Assembly: GCA_964432875.1 (NCBI GenBank)
Contig: CAYSPJ010000035.1
Coordinates: 1-43,091 of the forward strand
Direction: 5' to 3'
Length of the DNA: 43,091 nucleotides
Origin: JACJYE01 sp964432875
GTDB taxonomy: Bacteria > Bacteroidota > Bacteroidia > Chitinophagales > Saprospiraceae
The translations under genes and the position numbers were made by a program. A model generated the notes under the pieces. It had not been told where the DNA came from, did no database searches, and was given only the letters and a program-made list of their open reading frames with translations. Position 1 is the first letter of the stretch. Every line of letters begins with the position of its first letter. Below are positions 41,247 to 43,091 of the stretch, in pieces.

Positions 41247-42278
41247 ATGTCAAATGAAGTTAAAGTTGGTTTGCTAGCCGTTGTCGCCATTGCGCTCTCT
41301 TTTTGGGGGTACAAATTTATCATTGGGAAAAATGTGCTGCTGAAATCCAACATCTACAAAGTTTATTATCCTAATGTGGATCGCCTGCAGGTCGGCACGA
41401 CCATCGTTATCAATGGCGTCGAAGTGGGCAATGTGGTGAGCGTGCGTCTGCTCGATGACAAAAACCGCACGGTAGAAGTGCTGCTCGACCTCCAAAAAGG
41501 TACGCAAATACCCAAGAACGCCAAAGCTGTTATCATCTCTACCGGCTTCATGGGCGGCAAGGCCGTGGTGCTGGAGTATGACGCCCCTTGTAACGGAGCG
41601 GATTGCGCCCAGAGCGGCGATACCCTCCAAGGCGAGCTGCGCGGCTTGGTTGGCTCAATGTTGTCGGAGAGCCAGTTGACCAGTTATATGGATATCCTCA
41701 AAGCTGGGCTGGAAGCTATCATTGACACCCTCAACAGCCAGTTGTTGAAAGATAGCGATTCTCCCCTGGGCAACAGCCTCAAAAATATGGAAGCCGCCCT
41801 GGCGAACCTCAACTCCGCCTCGGGCCAGCTCGACGGGCTGCTGCGCACTTCCTCCGGCAGCATCAACGGCACTTTGGGCAACCTCAACGCCATCACGGGC
41901 AACCTCAAGGATAATAACCAGAAAATCAACTCTATCCTCAGCAATACCGATAACCTCAGCGGCCAGCTGGCCAACGGCGGCCTGGAACAGACCCTGAAAG
42001 ATGTCAACGAAGCGATTGCTAGCCTGCGCGCTACCTTGAAATCTGCCGATGAGGCGCTGTCTGGTGTCTCCAGCATGGTGGGCAATATCAAAGCCGGCGA
42101 GGGCAGCCTGGGCCGCCTCATGACCGATGAGCAGCTCTATGAGGATATCAAAGGGCTGAGCCAGCGCGCCGATTCCCTGGTTACTGATTTCCAGGACCGC
42201 CCCTACCGCTATATGCCGCTCAAAAGCCGCCGCAAAGTGAAAAAGTTTGATCGGCAGGATGCCGCTGATCAAAATTAA
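41247..42278 (+). CDS. MlaD/MCE-domain protein
   Basis: A 343-residue envelope protein: one N-terminal membrane anchor (about 8-27), an MCE domain (about 33-115) with YYPNVDRLQVGTTIVINGVEVG and GTQIPKNAKAVIISTGFMGG, then a long helical region (about 135-300) of Asn/Ser/Leu-rich heptad-like repeats (GSINGTLGNLNAITGNLKDN). MCE proteins form hexameric rings that carry lipids between inner and outer membrane, with an MlaE permease and MlaF ATPase. Those partner genes are not in the window, so they must be elsewhere. It follows the amidase by 106 bases and has its own -7 box. Confidence 0.9.
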   Translation: MSNEVKVGLLAVVAIALSFWGYKFIIGKNVLLKSNIYKVYYPNVDRLQVGTTIVINGVEVGNVVSVRLLDDKNRTVEVLLDLQKGTQIPKNAKAVIISTGFMGGKAVVLEYDAPCNGADCAQSGDTLQGELRGLVGSMLSESQLTSYMDILKAGLEAIIDTLNSQLLKDSDSPLGNSLKNMEAALANLNSASGQLDGLLRTSSGSINGTLGNLNAITGNLKDNNQKINSILSNTDNLSGQLANGGLEQTLKDVNEAIASLRATLKSADEALSGVSSMVGNIKAGEGSLGRLMTDEQLYEDIKGLSQRADSLVTDFQDRPYRYMPLKSRRKVKKFDRQDAADQN

Positions 42279-42438
42279 ACCGCACTGCTGCCCCCAATGC
42301 GCTCTACGCGATTTTTATCAGGCTATAGCATGATGAAAATCATTGTGTTTTTTCTGCAAACAGCTTAAAATGAACTTGATAATCCGGTGCTGCTGAAAGC
42401 ATGGCAGTACCCAAGTTCGTAACCCTAAACGCAGAAAA

Positions 42439-42888
42439 ATGAAACCGCAACACGTCAAACAAATTTTCGGAAAGGTGGCGGGGAGTGTTTTGGGCTTGCT
42501 GCTTTTCCTGTCGCTTAGCGCCTATGGGCAAGTAGGAGATACAACAGCCCAAGCCGTCAAGGGCAAAATTGAACAAGCTTTTACCCTGCCTGCCGGAGAA
42601 CGGCAAACCATTGAATTTGAACTGGCACACACGGGACTGATCCAAGTCGTGGCCGATTGGGTACCGAAAGGGACCGAGCTGTCGCTCATCCTCTTCCGGC
42701 CTGCCCAGATGAACTTCATCGCCCGGGCCGATGGCTGCAGCCCATGCGAGCTGAAATATAATGTGTCTGAACATGACACCGAACGTGGCACAACCTGGAA
42801 GCTCCGCATCGTCAACATGTCTGGCGAAAACGTCAATGGTTTCGTGAGCCTCCACTACCCAGTGCATTCAGAAGTGCCAGTCCAATAA
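42439..42888 (+). CDS. Small secreted protein, pre-peptidase C-terminal-like beta-sandwich
   Basis: A 149-residue protein with a signal peptide (MKPQHVKQIFG then a Leu-rich core ending SAYGQ, residues 1-31). The mature part (about 40-143) reads as a jelly-roll of beta strands (KIEQAFTLPAGERQTIEFEL, GLIQVVADWVPKGTELSLIL, then WKLRIVNMSGENVNGFVSLHY), resembling pre-peptidase C-terminal or similar secreted beta-sandwich domains. Two Cys in DGCSPCEL may form a disulfide. No T9SS tail is present, so it is probably periplasmic. Function unknown. Confidence 0.72.
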   Translation: MKPQHVKQIFGKVAGSVLGLLLFLSLSAYGQVGDTTAQAVKGKIEQAFTLPAGERQTIEFELAHTGLIQVVADWVPKGTELSLILFRPAQMNFIARADGCSPCELKYNVSEHDTERGTTWKLRIVNMSGENVNGFVSLHYPVHSEVPVQ

Positions 42889-42899
42889 GGTTTTATAGG

Positions 42900-43052
42900 A
42901 TGGACCGGATAAAAGGAGCGCCGGGCACGCCGCCCCCACCCCCTAATCCCAATCCCATCGTCTTAAGGACCGCAGCAAATATCCTGCTGGACATCCAACT
43001 CCTCGGGGGAGCGAAAAGCTTTGCTGCCTTTAACCTAGGCGGGCTTCTTTGA
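42900..43052 (+). CDS. Possible 50-residue Pro-rich small protein
   Basis: An ATG at 42900 opens a 50-codon frame with MDRIKGAPGTPPPPP near the start and a hydrophobic end (AAFNLGGLL). It begins 11 bases after the previous stop and is followed by a hairpin at 43063-43090. No family was recognised, and it may be chance in a GC-rich tail. Confidence 0.3.
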   Translation: MDRIKGAPGTPPPPPNPNPIVLRTAANILLDIQLLGGAKSFAAFNLGGLL

Positions 43053-43062
43053 GCGAATTCAA

Positions 43063-43090
43063 GGGGGCAAATCCCAATGGCATTGCCCCC
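43063..43090 (+). terminator. GC-rich hairpin at the right edge
   Basis: GGGGGCAA (43063-43070) pairs with TTGCCCCC (43083-43090) around a 12-base loop. It may end the transcript of the preceding genes. The window stops at 43091, so any following T-tract cannot be seen. Confidence 0.45.
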
Positions 43091-43091
43091 C

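Overview
The window reads as chromosome from a GC-rich member of the Bacteroidota, most plausibly the Saprospiria/Lewinella side of the phylum. The signs are two proteins ending in the gliding-motility-type (CHU_C, T9SS type B) sorting domain, a subtilase with a type A T9SS tail, an FtsZ ending in the Bacteroidota peptide NSFLHDNVD, a MraY with a large internal insertion, an LptD of the Bacteroidota type, and many promoters with the TAnnTTTG -7 element (some with TTTG 19 bases upstream). Shine-Dalgarno sequences are mostly absent, as usual in this phylum. Lineage is inferred from gene content only.

Layout. 1-6100 is mostly minus strand: the start of a secreted protein cut by the window edge, a membrane-anchored TIR-domain protein, asnS, a DCC-family thiol oxidoreductase and a frameshifted T9SS type B protein. 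A small plus-strand lipoprotein with two Cys-rich modules interrupts this. 6101-9647 is plus strand: a membrane-anchored candidate nuclease toxin with a tightly coupled small partner, then a START/DUF2062/SDR cluster. 9644-14798 is minus strand: radA, a DksA-type zinc-finger protein, a Bax-inhibitor-1 protein, a flavin reductase and a DNRLRE/T9SS protein. Between radA and the DksA-type gene lies a probable small RNA with its own promoter and an excellent terminator. 14942-20568 is plus strand: an orphan Vsr-type endonuclease lacking the classical zinc ligands, a secreted subtilase, a beta-carbonic anhydrase and an MGH1-like glycosidase.

20746-36458 is the division and cell wall (dcw) cluster: mraZ-rsmH-ftsL-ftsI-murE-mraY-murD-ftsW-murG-murC-ftsQ-ftsA-ftsZ. 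Junctions are tight (two TAATG overlaps). murF and ddl are absent from this stretch. Two sets of 10-base-phased GTGG boxes upstream of mraZ look like MraZ operators. Downstream of ftsZ is a gene-free tract of tandem and inverted repeats. The end holds lptD (minus) divergent from a cell wall amidase with a SPOR-like tail, an MCE/MlaD protein and a small secreted protein, so the right half is almost wholly envelope biogenesis.

Most of the window is housekeeping. The strongest candidates for something undescribed are the toxin-like pair at 6428-7334, the structured RNA at about 11300-11452, the lone TIR/helical-repeat/membrane protein at 367-1815, and the palindromic or inverted-repeat elements at 2404-2435, 4755-4851 and 36643-36811. 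No tRNA, rRNA, CRISPR array, insertion sequence or prophage was seen.
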